Below are positions 7,748-15,598 of a stretch of 64,000 bases of DNA, one piece after another. Within the stretch, counting starts at the first letter, position 1; each line of letters starts with the position of its first letter. Origin of the DNA: Alphaproteobacteria bacterium (GTDB lineage: Bacteria; Pseudomonadota; Gammaproteobacteria; Burkholderiales; Burkholderiaceae_C); assembly GCA_030054175.1 (NCBI GenBank), contig JASGCM010000008.1, positions 62,001 to 126,000 on the forward strand, written 5' to 3'. The position numbers and the translations under genes are program-made. The notes under the pieces are model-generated. The model was given only the letters and a program-made list of their open reading frames with translations. It was not told the origin of the DNA and made no database searches.

Positions 7748-7774
7748 TGCACAAAGAAAATAATTGAATACAAT
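7747..7774 (+). promoter_or_regulatory. Predicted sigma-70-type promoter of luxI and the cluster
   Basis: TTGCAC at 7747-7752 and TACAAT at 7769-7774 are separated by 16 bases. The weak -35 touches the end of the lux-box-like palindrome, as expected of an activator-dependent promoter. The luxI ATG follows 25 bases after the -10. Confidence 0.55.
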
Positions 7775-7799
7775 ATGTTCATATGTGTAGAGGTTGTGT

Positions 7800-8372
7800 A
7801 TGCTTTTGGTGGATTTAATACGAGACGACTTGCCGTCGCACCTGATGGAAGCGGTGGGGCGCTATCGTCACAAGGTTTTTGTCAGTCACCTTGGTTGGTC
7901 GTTGCGATCCTCGGGAGAGGTTGAGGCAGACGAGTTCGATGGGCATGACGCTGTTTACGTCTCCTCGCAAGACAAGCATGGTCACGTTAACGGCGTAGCA
8001 CGCCTATTGCCGACAACGACCCCTTACTTGTTGGAGAAAGTATTTCCATCGCTTTGGGGTGGATTTGAGTTACCGCGCAGCGCTGAAGTATGGGAGTTGT
8101 CGCGATTTGCTGCAGTCGATTTTGATACTTGCGCATCCCTGGCAAATCAGGCTTCTCCAGGTCATGCGGCAAGTCTATTTCAACAGGTGGTTCGGATTGC
8201 AACAGAGCACGGAGCCCGCACTTTGATTACCGTATCGCCGGTCGGAATGGAGCGTCTGCTCCGAGTCAATGGATTTCGAGCTACTCGAGCAGGTGTTCCT
8301 GCGCAACAGGGCGGGTGCTCTGTTGTTGCGCTCAGTATTCCCCTTGGTGCATACATGGAGATGTGGCAATGA
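7800..8372 (+). CDS. LuxI-family acyl-homoserine-lactone synthase
   Basis: A 190-residue protein. Start ATG 7800 is chosen because AGAGG lies just upstream; the TTG at 7794 is less likely. It has the invariant LuxI residues: YRHKVF (Arg and Phe), a Trp in LGW, the acidic pair in EADEFD, GVARLLPTT, and WELSRF with Glu and Arg. The enzyme joins an acyl chain to S-adenosylmethionine and releases an N-acyl-homoserine lactone. It overlaps the next biosynthetic gene by four bases (ATGA), so the signal synthase is co-translated with the cluster. No LuxR gene is in the window. Acyl specificity cannot be read from the sequence. Confidence 0.92.
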   Translation: MLLVDLIRDDLPSHLMEAVGRYRHKVFVSHLGWSLRSSGEVEADEFDGHDAVYVSSQDKHGHVNGVARLLPTTTPYLLEKVFPSLWGGFELPRSAEVWELSRFAAVDFDTCASLANQASPGHAASLFQQVVRIATEHGARTLITVSPVGMERLLRVNGFRATRAGVPAQQGGCSVVALSIPLGAYMEMWQ

Positions 8373-9169
8373 ACCGTTCAAAGCTAACTCGCTGGTCACG
8401 CGTCGTGAACCCTCAGACCAATCGCGGGCTGCTCATCCCGATTGATCATGGCCTTACGTCGGGAGAGATGGACGGTCTCCTCCACTCGTCGATGCCGGCA
8501 CGCTGGTTGAGTCACCCAGCGATAACTGCGGTGGTGGCGCATAAGGGTATGGTCGCCCGGCTGAATGAAACAGGCTGCCTCCTGGGGAAAGGTGTCATCT
8601 TGCAGCTGAACGGGATGATCTCGAGTGCTGCTCAGCCTCACCGCAAGGAGTTGCTGACCTCTATCGATGCGGCGCTGCGCATCGGAGCTGATGCGGTGAG
8701 TCTTGACCTCGTCTTCGATGGTGAACAGGACAGCCATAACTTGAAGCTTCTCGGATGCGTGGCAGACGAAGCAGTCGCCTATGGATTGCCGATCCTCGTG
8801 ATGGTCAAGTGCCTCGGCGCGCAGGCCTCTGGCGATTCGGCAATTCCTCGTCTGCGCCGGGTTGTGAGGTCACTCTGGGAGCTAGGCGCAGACGCCGTCA
8901 AGCTACAAAAGCCTGATTCGATGAGCGACATCCCTGTTTTGCTTGATGGGCTCACAAAGGACATCGACGTCTTCTTCGCTGGTGGTCCACGAAGCAGCGA
9001 CGATGAGATCGCTCGTCTTCTGACTCTGGGACTGAACTCGGGTGCCAGGGGCTTGTGTGTTGGACGTAATGTGTTCCAGAACGCTCATCCGGAGAAGTTC
9101 CTGACTGCACTGGGCTTGCGAGCGGCAAGGCAGTCTGACCAGAGCCTATCCCTGGTCAGCGCAGTTTGA
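8369..9169 (+). CDS. DhnA/GriI-type class I aldolase (2-amino-4,5-dihydroxy-6-oxo-7-phosphoheptanoate synthase-like)
   Basis: A 266-residue protein from the ATG at 8369. The longer ORF-track version begins inside luxI. The sequence shows the DeoC/LacD-type aldolase barrel: LLIPIDHGLTSG near the N-terminus, GADAVSLDL, ILVMVK and GADAVKLQKP (Lys expected to form the Schiff base), FFAGGPRSSD and GARGLCVGRN phosphate-binding loops. The family includes archaeal ADH synthase and streptomycete GriI, which condenses dihydroxyacetone phosphate with aspartate semialdehyde. A dehydroquinate synthase II homologue, the usual partner, lies at the far end of the cluster (38836-40197), so the GriI reaction leading to 3-amino-4-hydroxybenzoate is favoured over sugar metabolism. 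Confidence 0.85.
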   Translation: MNRSKLTRWSRVVNPQTNRGLLIPIDHGLTSGEMDGLLHSSMPARWLSHPAITAVVAHKGMVARLNETGCLLGKGVILQLNGMISSAAQPHRKELLTSIDAALRIGADAVSLDLVFDGEQDSHNLKLLGCVADEAVAYGLPILVMVKCLGAQASGDSAIPRLRRVVRSLWELGADAVKLQKPDSMSDIPVLLDGLTKDIDVFFAGGPRSSDDEIARLLTLGLNSGARGLCVGRNVFQNAHPEKFLTALGLRAARQSDQSLSLVSAV

Positions 9170-9194
9170 TGTACGAACGAGAGGACCGAACGGA

Positions 9195-10847
9195 ATGAGC
9201 CAGAACAGCGACGATCAGCCTACCTCCGTACTCAGCGATGCGCAGCGCTATTGGCTAAAACTGAATCCGGCCCTGGGTGCTGGCAACTTCCTGCATGTTG
9301 CGCACGGTCTCAACACTGCATCGGACGTGCCGCTGGTGTGGACCGACGAGCCGTTCAACCTGGGCGGACAGGTGGTCGAAGGGCCGCTGTCTCTGAACCA
9401 GCTGAAGGCGGCGGCCGATGCCCTGGCCCGCTGGCATGTAATGCAGGACGTGCGTGCTAAGGACCCGGTTGGTGTCTACGGCAGCAACGGGCTGCACTAC
9501 CTGCTTCACTACATGGCGCTCACCGCACTCGGCGCGATCCCGGTGCTCACCAACGGGGCGATGCCGCATGCCACCGCGTTGGCGCACATGCGTCGTGTTG
9601 GCGCGGTCGGTGTGGTGGCCGATGAAGCCCAGCACGCCGCGCTGACCGAGAGCGCGACCGCCGGTGAGTTCCGCTTCCTCGCACGCATGGATCAAATCGT
9701 CGCCCCGGGTGCCGAGGTTTCGCTGCCGCAGCCGTACCCGTTCGTCCACGACGAGCTCGACCCGGTGATGATCACCCACAGTTCCGGTACCACCGGGGTA
9801 CCAAAGCCGGTGCTGCTGCAGCATGGCAAATGGTTCCACGGCATCCGCCACCTGCTCGGCCTGCCGGCCGCGCAGGGCGCCGAGCGTTACCTGTCGTGCT
9901 TGCCGGTGTCGCACAACGCGGCCATTGCCTATGCGATGCACGCCATCCTGTGTGGTGCCGCGCTGATGATTTTGTCGAAGCAGCGCGCCGAGGTTCTGCT
10001 CGAAAGCATCGAACGCTTCAAGCCTTCGACGGTCGTCTCGTTCCCGGCGAACTATGTGGCGATGGTGGCCGGTGGCCTGGAGGGCCGCGCGCTGGAGTCA
10101 GTCAGCAACTGGATCAACAGCGGCGACGCGGCGCACGAGGCCCACATCCGCCAGCTGGTGCGCCACGGCCACCATTACCGGGGCGCGCAGCGGGTGACGG
10201 GCTCGCAGTTCATCGACGGTCTCGGCTCGTCGGAGATGGGCCACTCGAGCTTCCGGGTGGTCTACACGTCGGCCGACCAGAACTTCGATCGCTGCGTCGG
10301 CCTGCCGCAGGAATGGGTCGACGCCAAAGTGCTGGGCGAGGACGGCCGCGAGCTGCCGGTCGGCCAGGTCGGCCGGCTGGGCATCAAGTCGCCCAGCGTG
10401 ACCAGCGGCTACTGGAACGACTCACTGCTCACCCACCGCAGCCAACTGGCCGGCTACTGGCTCACCGGTGACCTGGTCTACAAGGACCGGATGGGCTGCT
10501 TCTTCCACGTCGACCGGACGACCGACCCGATCCGCACCGAGCAAGGCACGCTGTACAGCCTGCAGACCGAGGAGTTGATCCTGAAAATCTGCCCGGAACT
10601 GCTCGACTGCACGGTGCTGGGCCATTCAGTCGGCGAGTTCTTCGAGCCGGTCGTCTACGGCTACCCGTACCCCGGCGGCGCCGTCGACGAGGCGGCGCTG
10701 CTGGAGCGCATCAACGCCGCGCAGCAGCGGCTGGGCCGCCCCCGGCTGGTTCGGCTGAAGCAGGTCGATGCGGCCGACATCCTGGTGGGTGTCACCGGCA
10801 AGGTCACCAAGCAGGCGATGCGCCAGCGCATGGCCGAGACCGCCTGA
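9195..10847 (+). CDS. Stand-alone acyl/aryl-AMP ligase (ANL superfamily)
   Basis: A 550-residue adenylate-forming enzyme. Motifs in order: the P-loop-like HSSGTTGVPKP (residue ~193), GSSEMGH, YWLTGDLVYKD, and a C-terminal TGKVTKQ with the catalytic Lys. Cores differ enough from NRPS A domains to suggest a carboxylic-acid ligase that activates a free acid for CoA or a carrier protein. Possible substrates are the aryl acid made by the GriI/GriH-like pair or an acyl group. It starts 25 bp after the aldolase and is in the same operon. No carrier domain is attached. Confidence 0.85.
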   Translation: MSQNSDDQPTSVLSDAQRYWLKLNPALGAGNFLHVAHGLNTASDVPLVWTDEPFNLGGQVVEGPLSLNQLKAAADALARWHVMQDVRAKDPVGVYGSNGLHYLLHYMALTALGAIPVLTNGAMPHATALAHMRRVGAVGVVADEAQHAALTESATAGEFRFLARMDQIVAPGAEVSLPQPYPFVHDELDPVMITHSSGTTGVPKPVLLQHGKWFHGIRHLLGLPAAQGAERYLSCLPVSHNAAIAYAMHAILCGAALMILSKQRAEVLLESIERFKPSTVVSFPANYVAMVAGGLEGRALESVSNWINSGDAAHEAHIRQLVRHGHHYRGAQRVTGSQFIDGLGSSEMGHSSFRVVYTSADQNFDRCVGLPQEWVDAKVLGEDGRELPVGQVGRLGIKSPSVTSGYWNDSLLTHRSQLAGYWLTGDLVYKDRMGCFFHVDRTTDPIRTEQGTLYSLQTEELILKICPELLDCTVLGHSVGEFFEPVVYGYPYPGGAVDEAALLERINAAQQRLGRPRLVRLKQVDAADILVGVTGKVTKQAMRQRMAETA

Positions 10848-10880
10848 TCCCGATCAGGCGACAACGAAGGATTCAGGGCG

Positions 10881-11357
10881 ATGGCAAAGCAACACGTTTT
10901 CGAATGCGAAGGTCAATGGAACGGCGCGCTGATGCGCGGCAAGGGCCAGTTCCGGACCGGTTCGCTCCAGGGTGAGTTTTCGGTCCCGCGGGATATGACG
11001 GGCCCGGGTGTGGGGACCAACCCCGAAGAGCTGCTCGTCGCCGCGGCCCACACCTGCTACCTGATGACCCTGTCGGCCCTGCTGAGCGCCGAGGGCGTCA
11101 GCTACAACGAGCTGTCCAACCGCACCAGCGCCATCTTCGACAGCGCGCCGCAAGGCCCGGTGCTGGTCGCCTTGCAGCACGCCCCCGTCGTGCGGATGGC
11201 GCCCGATGCCCGCATGCTGTTCGGCGGCACGGTGCAGAGCTGCATGCTGCAGGCCGAGACGGCCTGCATGGTGGCCAAGACGATGGCGGGCAACGTCACA
11301 GTGAAAGTGCAAGGGCGCGTCGAAGCCGCGCTCGAGACCGCTGGGACTCGGCCATGA
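10881..11357 (+). CDS. OsmC/Ohr-family protein
   Basis: A 158-residue protein with the OsmC fold signature NPEELLVAAAHTCYLM, in which the Cys is at the peroxidatic position, and a second Cys in AETACMVAKTM at the resolving position. OsmC/Ohr enzymes are thiol peroxidases that reduce organic hydroperoxides. Here the gene is wedged between the ligase and the first assembly-line gene and overlaps the latter by four bases, so it is likely part of the cluster. It may protect against a reactive product or have been recruited for a biosynthetic step; the sequence cannot tell which. Confidence 0.82.
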   Translation: MAKQHVFECEGQWNGALMRGKGQFRTGSLQGEFSVPRDMTGPGVGTNPEELLVAAAHTCYLMTLSALLSAEGVSYNELSNRTSAIFDSAPQGPVLVALQHAPVVRMAPDARMLFGGTVQSCMLQAETACMVAKTMAGNVTVKVQGRVEAALETAGTRP

Positions 11358-14300
11358 CCAGACTGACAGATTGGCTGCAGGCCACAGCGGCTCGACTTCG
11401 CCCGCTTGCGGCATCGATCGCCGCACACGGCGCCTCGAACGCGACGCCTCGGCCGCCGCTGACCGAGGTGGCCACGGCTGCCTCGTGCATGCGCGGCCCC
11501 GTGCGGCCCTATCCGTTCGACCAGCGTCTGGAGAGGCTCTATTTTGCCAACAGCGCGGCGTGGCTGGACCGGGTGGCCCTGATCGACTCACAGGCACCGG
11601 GCGTTCGCCGTGAACTCAGCCACCGTGAGCTCGGCCACCGGGTGGTGGTGCTGGCCCATCGGCTGCGCGCCGCGGGCGTGCAACCGCAGCAGACCGTGGC
11701 GGCTCATGTCGAGCGCACGAGCGATCTGGTGGTCGTCGTCCTCGCGACCTGGCTGGTCGGGGCGGTCTACCTCCCGCTGGACCGGGCGTTCCCACCGGCT
11801 TACCTGGCCTCGCTGTGCGAGATCTCACAGCCGAGCCTGGTGCTGACGTATGGCGGCGACGCAGCCGAGCTGGTCGCTGCCGGCGTTCCGCGCCTGGACC
11901 TGGCGTCGATCGACTTCGATGCGGCGGCCGCGGGCAGCACCAGCCTCGAGCCGTTCGCGCAGGTCTCGCCTGATGCGCCGTCGCTGCTCATGTTCACCTC
12001 CGGCTCGACGGGCCAGCCCAAGGGGGTCGTGCACAGCCAGCGCCAGCTGATCAACCGGCTGCACTGGATGTGGGAGGACTACCCCTACGAGCCCGGCGAT
12101 GTGCAGGGGCAGCGATCCCCGATGAACGTGATGCCGTCGATGTGGGAGCTTCTCGGCGGCGTGCTCGCCGGCGTGCCGACGGCGCTGGCGCCCGACCGGG
12201 TGCTGCGCGAGCCGAGTGCGCTGTTCGGATGGTTCGCCGACCAGGGCGTGAGCCAGCTGACGCTGACGCCGCCGCTGATCAAGCTGCTGCTCGACCTCAA
12301 GCGCCGCGGCGCGCAGCACCCGTCGCGCTTGCGCCGGGTGATCAACGGCGGGCCGATGAGCGCGGGCTTGCAGGAGCGCTTCCACGCCGAGCTGTCCGGC
12401 GTCAAGCTGCTGCACGACTTCGGCTGCACCGAAACCAACACCTACCTGCACGACGCGAGGCCCATCGTGCCCGGTGCGGCCGACGGCATGGGCGGCTACC
12501 GCCCGATCGCCAACACCACCATCCACCTGCTCGACGAGCAGGGCGCGCCGGTCGCGCCCGGCGTCGAGGGCGAGGTCTACATCCACGGCCCGAGCTTGGC
12601 GTTGGGCTATCTGGGGCGGCCCGAGCTGAGCGCAGAGCGCTTCATCGCCGGTGGGCCGGCGGGTTGCCGGGTCGAAGGGCATCTGTTTCGCACCGGCGAA
12701 ATGGCGGTGCTGCAGCCCAACGGCACGCTACGCATGACCGGCCGCTTCGACCACCAGGCCAAGGTCAACGGGTTGCGGGTCGAGCTCGAGCATGTCGAGC
12801 TGGTGCTGGGCGACCACCCCGGCGTGTCCGAATGCGCCGTGGTGGCCCAGGCAACGTCCGAGCTGCACACGCGGCTGACCGCCTTCTGGGTCGCGCGTGA
12901 GAGCCAGCCGGCGACCGCCGAGGCGCTGCAGCAGTTCCTAGCCGAGCGGCTGCCCACCCACATGGTGCCCGGCCACTTCCAGCTGCAATCGGCGCTGCCG
13001 CGTCGCCCCAACGGCAAGGTCGACCGGATGCTGCTGAAGCAGCAGGCAGTGGACACGGCACCTCAGGTCGCGGTCGTGGCCGCGCCGATCATCGGCGTGC
13101 CGTTGCTGCGCGAGGTGGCGGCTGGCGTGCTGGGTGTTGCGGTGGACAGCATCGACCCGCAGGTCGAGTTTGCCAACCAGGGCTTCGACTCGGCGTTGCT
13201 GATGAGCTTTGCCGAGGCCGTCTCGGCGCGCACCGGCATCGAGCTGCAGGTGGCGAGCTGCTTCGACCACCCGAGCATCGAGCTGCTCGCCCGCCACCTC
13301 GGCCCGGGCCAGCTGGCCGGTGGCCACCGCGTGCCGGCGGCGCCCGTGCTGCCGGCGGCACAAGACGGCATCGCCATCATCGGCATCAGCCTGCGTGTGC
13401 CGGGTGCCGCCGATCGGCTTGCGTTCTGGCGCAACCTCGAAGGTGGCGTCGAGAGCGTCGGCGAGATCCCCCCTGAGCGCTGGAACGCCGAGGCCTGGTA
13501 CGACCCCGACATCTCCGTCCCCGGCAAGTCCAACAGCAAATGGGGCGGCTTCCTGCGCGATGTCGACCAGTTCGAGCCGCTGTTCTTCCACCTGTCGCCG
13601 AAGGATGCGGCGGCCATGGACCCGCAGCAGCGCATGTGCCTGATGGAGTCGTGGCGTGCGCTGGAAGACGCGGGTTATGCGCCCGACAGCCTCGCCGGCC
13701 GGCCGGTCGGTGTCTATATCGGTGCCCGCGAGCCCGAATACCCGGTGCTGGCCGCGCGCCAGGGGCAGCCGGCGAATGCCGGGCTGATGCTGGGCGGCGA
13801 CATGTCGCTGATCGCGGCGCGCTTGTCCTACTTCCTCAACATCGACGGCCCCAGCGTCGTGGTCGACACCGCCTGCTCGTCGTCGATGACCGCCTTGCAC
13901 CTGGCCTGCACGGGCCTGCGCCAGGGCGACGCCGAGATCGCGCTGGTCGGCGGCGTCTGCCTGACGCTGGACCCGTCGTTCTACGTGGCCAGCAGCAAGC
14001 TCGGCATCTTCTCGCCGACCGGCCATTGCCGCGCGTTCGACGCCGCGGCCGACGGGTTCGTCCACGGCGAAGGCGTGGCCTTCGTGGTGCTCAAGCCGCT
14101 GGCCGCCGCGCAGCGCGACGGCGACTCGGTGTACGCGGTGATCCGCGGCACCGCGATGAACCAGGACGGCCGCTCCAACGGCATCACCGCGCCCAACGGG
14201 CTGGCGCAGACGCGGCTGCAGACAGGGCTGTACCGCAAGCTCGGCATCGACCCCGCGAGCATCGGCTATGTCGAGGCCCACGGCACCGGCACCGCGCTGG

Positions 14301-15598
14301 GTGACGTGGTCGAGCTGCAGGCCTTGGTGCGCAGTTTCGAATCCGCGCCGCTCGCGCCGCGCTCGGTGGCCATCGGTTCGGTCAAGCCGAATGTCGGTCA
14401 TCTGACGGCCGCCTCCGGCCTGGTCGGTGTGATCAAGGCCGCGCTGTGTGTCCACCACGGCCGGCTCGTGCCGTCGATCAACTACCGCGAGCCCAATCCG
14501 AAGATCGACTTCGACCGCACGCCGTTCTACGTCAACACCGTGGCCCGGCCGTGGCCGGCGCCGGCAGGCGACGTGCGCCGCGTGGCGATCAACTCGTTCG
14601 GCATCGGCGGCACCAACGGCCACTGCGTGATCGAGGGCCTTGTGCAGCGAGACGCCGCGCTGCCGGAGCGGACGCGCTGGCTGCTCGCACCGGTCAGTGC
14701 GCGCACCGAGCGCGCGCTGGCCGCCCGGTTGCGGCAACTGCGCGACTGGATCGACGAGAACCATGACGTGGCGCTGCACACGGTTGCCTTCACGCTGGCC
14801 TGCGGTCGCAGCCGCTTCGCCGACGGCCATGTCTTCGCCTTCCGCGATCGGCAGCAGTTCCGCGCCCAGCTGGATGCGGCGATCGCCGGCCGATCCCATG
14901 ACGGCGTATGGCCGTTGGCGCCAATTGAACAGCGCCGCGCGATCGACCCGTCGGCGCTGGCCGAAGGCGTGCGGCGCTGGCGGCTCGCGCTCGACGCCGA
15001 GCCCGATCAGCCGGCCGTCGAACAACTCGGCCGCCTGATCGCCGCCGGCTTCGAGCCGCGGTGGGAGGAGTGGTTCGCCCGCGACGAGCGCCGCCGCACC
15101 GCGCTGCCGGCCTACCCGTTCGACACCGAAAGCTGCTGGCTGTTGCGCCGCGACGTGGCCGCACCGACCCGGGCCGTGCCGGCGCCGACCGCGGTCGCAC
15201 CGCAGCCGGATCGGGCATCGGCCGCAGCGATAGCAGCCGTCCTGGCGACGGTGCGCACGGTGCTGGCGCATGAGCTGGGCATGGACCCGGCCGCGATCGA
15301 CCCGAATGCCGCGCTGTCCAACTACGGCATGGAGTCGGTCAAGGCCATCAACCTGCGCTACGTGTTCGAGGCGCAGTTGGGCGTGGACCTGTCGGTGCAG
15401 GACATCGTCGGTGCCGACACCGCACGCGACCTTGCCGTGCTCGCGCACACGTTGTCGTCCCGGTCGACAGCCGTCTGCACCGCGGGCGATGACGACGCCT
15501 TGCCCGCCGATATCGAGCACGCCTCCGACGCCGAACTGATCAAGCTGTTCCAGCAGCTGTCGAACTCTACCGAATCGAACCAGAGCCATGCAAGTTGA
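11354..15598 (+). CDS. Hybrid loading/extension protein: A-ACP-KS-ACP (no AT)
   Basis: A 1,414-residue assembly-line protein. An adenylation domain spans about 45-565 (FTSGSTGQPKGV at ~213, PNGKVDR near its end). A carrier domain with active Ser 613 (GFDSAL) is followed by a ketosynthase at about 670-1095, with Cys 841 in DTACSSSM, His in EAHGTGTALGD and VKPNVGHLTAASG. A post-KS linker ends in ALPAYPFDTE, and a second carrier has Ser 1328 (YGMESV). No acyltransferase is present, so malonyl units must come from the trans-acting AT at 36829. The residue aligned with Asp235 of NRPS A domains is Met (NVMPSMWEL), which argues against an alpha-amino acid and for an aryl or other acid starter. The C-terminal acidic/hydrophobic tail may be a docking motif for the next protein. 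Confidence 0.9.
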   Translation: MTRLTDWLQATAARLRPLAASIAAHGASNATPRPPLTEVATAASCMRGPVRPYPFDQRLERLYFANSAAWLDRVALIDSQAPGVRRELSHRELGHRVVVLAHRLRAAGVQPQQTVAAHVERTSDLVVVVLATWLVGAVYLPLDRAFPPAYLASLCEISQPSLVLTYGGDAAELVAAGVPRLDLASIDFDAAAAGSTSLEPFAQVSPDAPSLLMFTSGSTGQPKGVVHSQRQLINRLHWMWEDYPYEPGDVQGQRSPMNVMPSMWELLGGVLAGVPTALAPDRVLREPSALFGWFADQGVSQLTLTPPLIKLLLDLKRRGAQHPSRLRRVINGGPMSAGLQERFHAELSGVKLLHDFGCTETNTYLHDARPIVPGAADGMGGYRPIANTTIHLLDEQGAPVAPGVEGEVYIHGPSLALGYLGRPELSAERFIAGGPAGCRVEGHLFRTGEMAVLQPNGTLRMTGRFDHQAKVNGLRVELEHVELVLGDHPGVSECAVVAQATSELHTRLTAFWVARESQPATAEALQQFLAERLPTHMVPGHFQLQSALPRRPNGKVDRMLLKQQAVDTAPQVAVVAAPIIGVPLLREVAAGVLGVAVDSIDPQVEFANQGFDSALLMSFAEAVSARTGIELQVASCFDHPSIELLARHLGPGQLAGGHRVPAAPVLPAAQDGIAIIGISLRVPGAADRLAFWRNLEGGVESVGEIPPERWNAEAWYDPDISVPGKSNSKWGGFLRDVDQFEPLFFHLSPKDAAAMDPQQRMCLMESWRALEDAGYAPDSLAGRPVGVYIGAREPEYPVLAARQGQPANAGLMLGGDMSLIAARLSYFLNIDGPSVVVDTACSSSMTALHLACTGLRQGDAEIALVGGVCLTLDPSFYVASSKLGIFSPTGHCRAFDAAADGFVHGEGVAFVVLKPLAAAQRDGDSVYAVIRGTAMNQDGRSNGITAPNGLAQTRLQTGLYRKLGIDPASIGYVEAHGTGTALGDVVELQALVRSFESAPLAPRSVAIGSVKPNVGHLTAASGLVGVIKAALCVHHGRLVPSINYREPNPKIDFDRTPFYVNTVARPWPAPAGDVRRVAINSFGIGGTNGHCVIEGLVQRDAALPERTRWLLAPVSARTERALAARLRQLRDWIDENHDVALHTVAFTLACGRSRFADGHVFAFRDRQQFRAQLDAAIAGRSHDGVWPLAPIEQRRAIDPSALAEGVRRWRLALDAEPDQPAVEQLGRLIAAGFEPRWEEWFARDERRRTALPAYPFDTESCWLLRRDVAAPTRAVPAPTAVAPQPDRASAAAIAAVLATVRTVLAHELGMDPAAIDPNAALSNYGMESVKAINLRYVFEAQLGVDLSVQDIVGADTARDLAVLAHTLSSRSTAVCTAGDDDALPADIEHASDAELIKLFQQLSNSTESNQSHAS

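Noticed and set aside
7688-7924. ORF upstream of and overlapping luxI
   Set aside because: It covers the promoter region and overlaps luxI in another frame without any conserved sequence.
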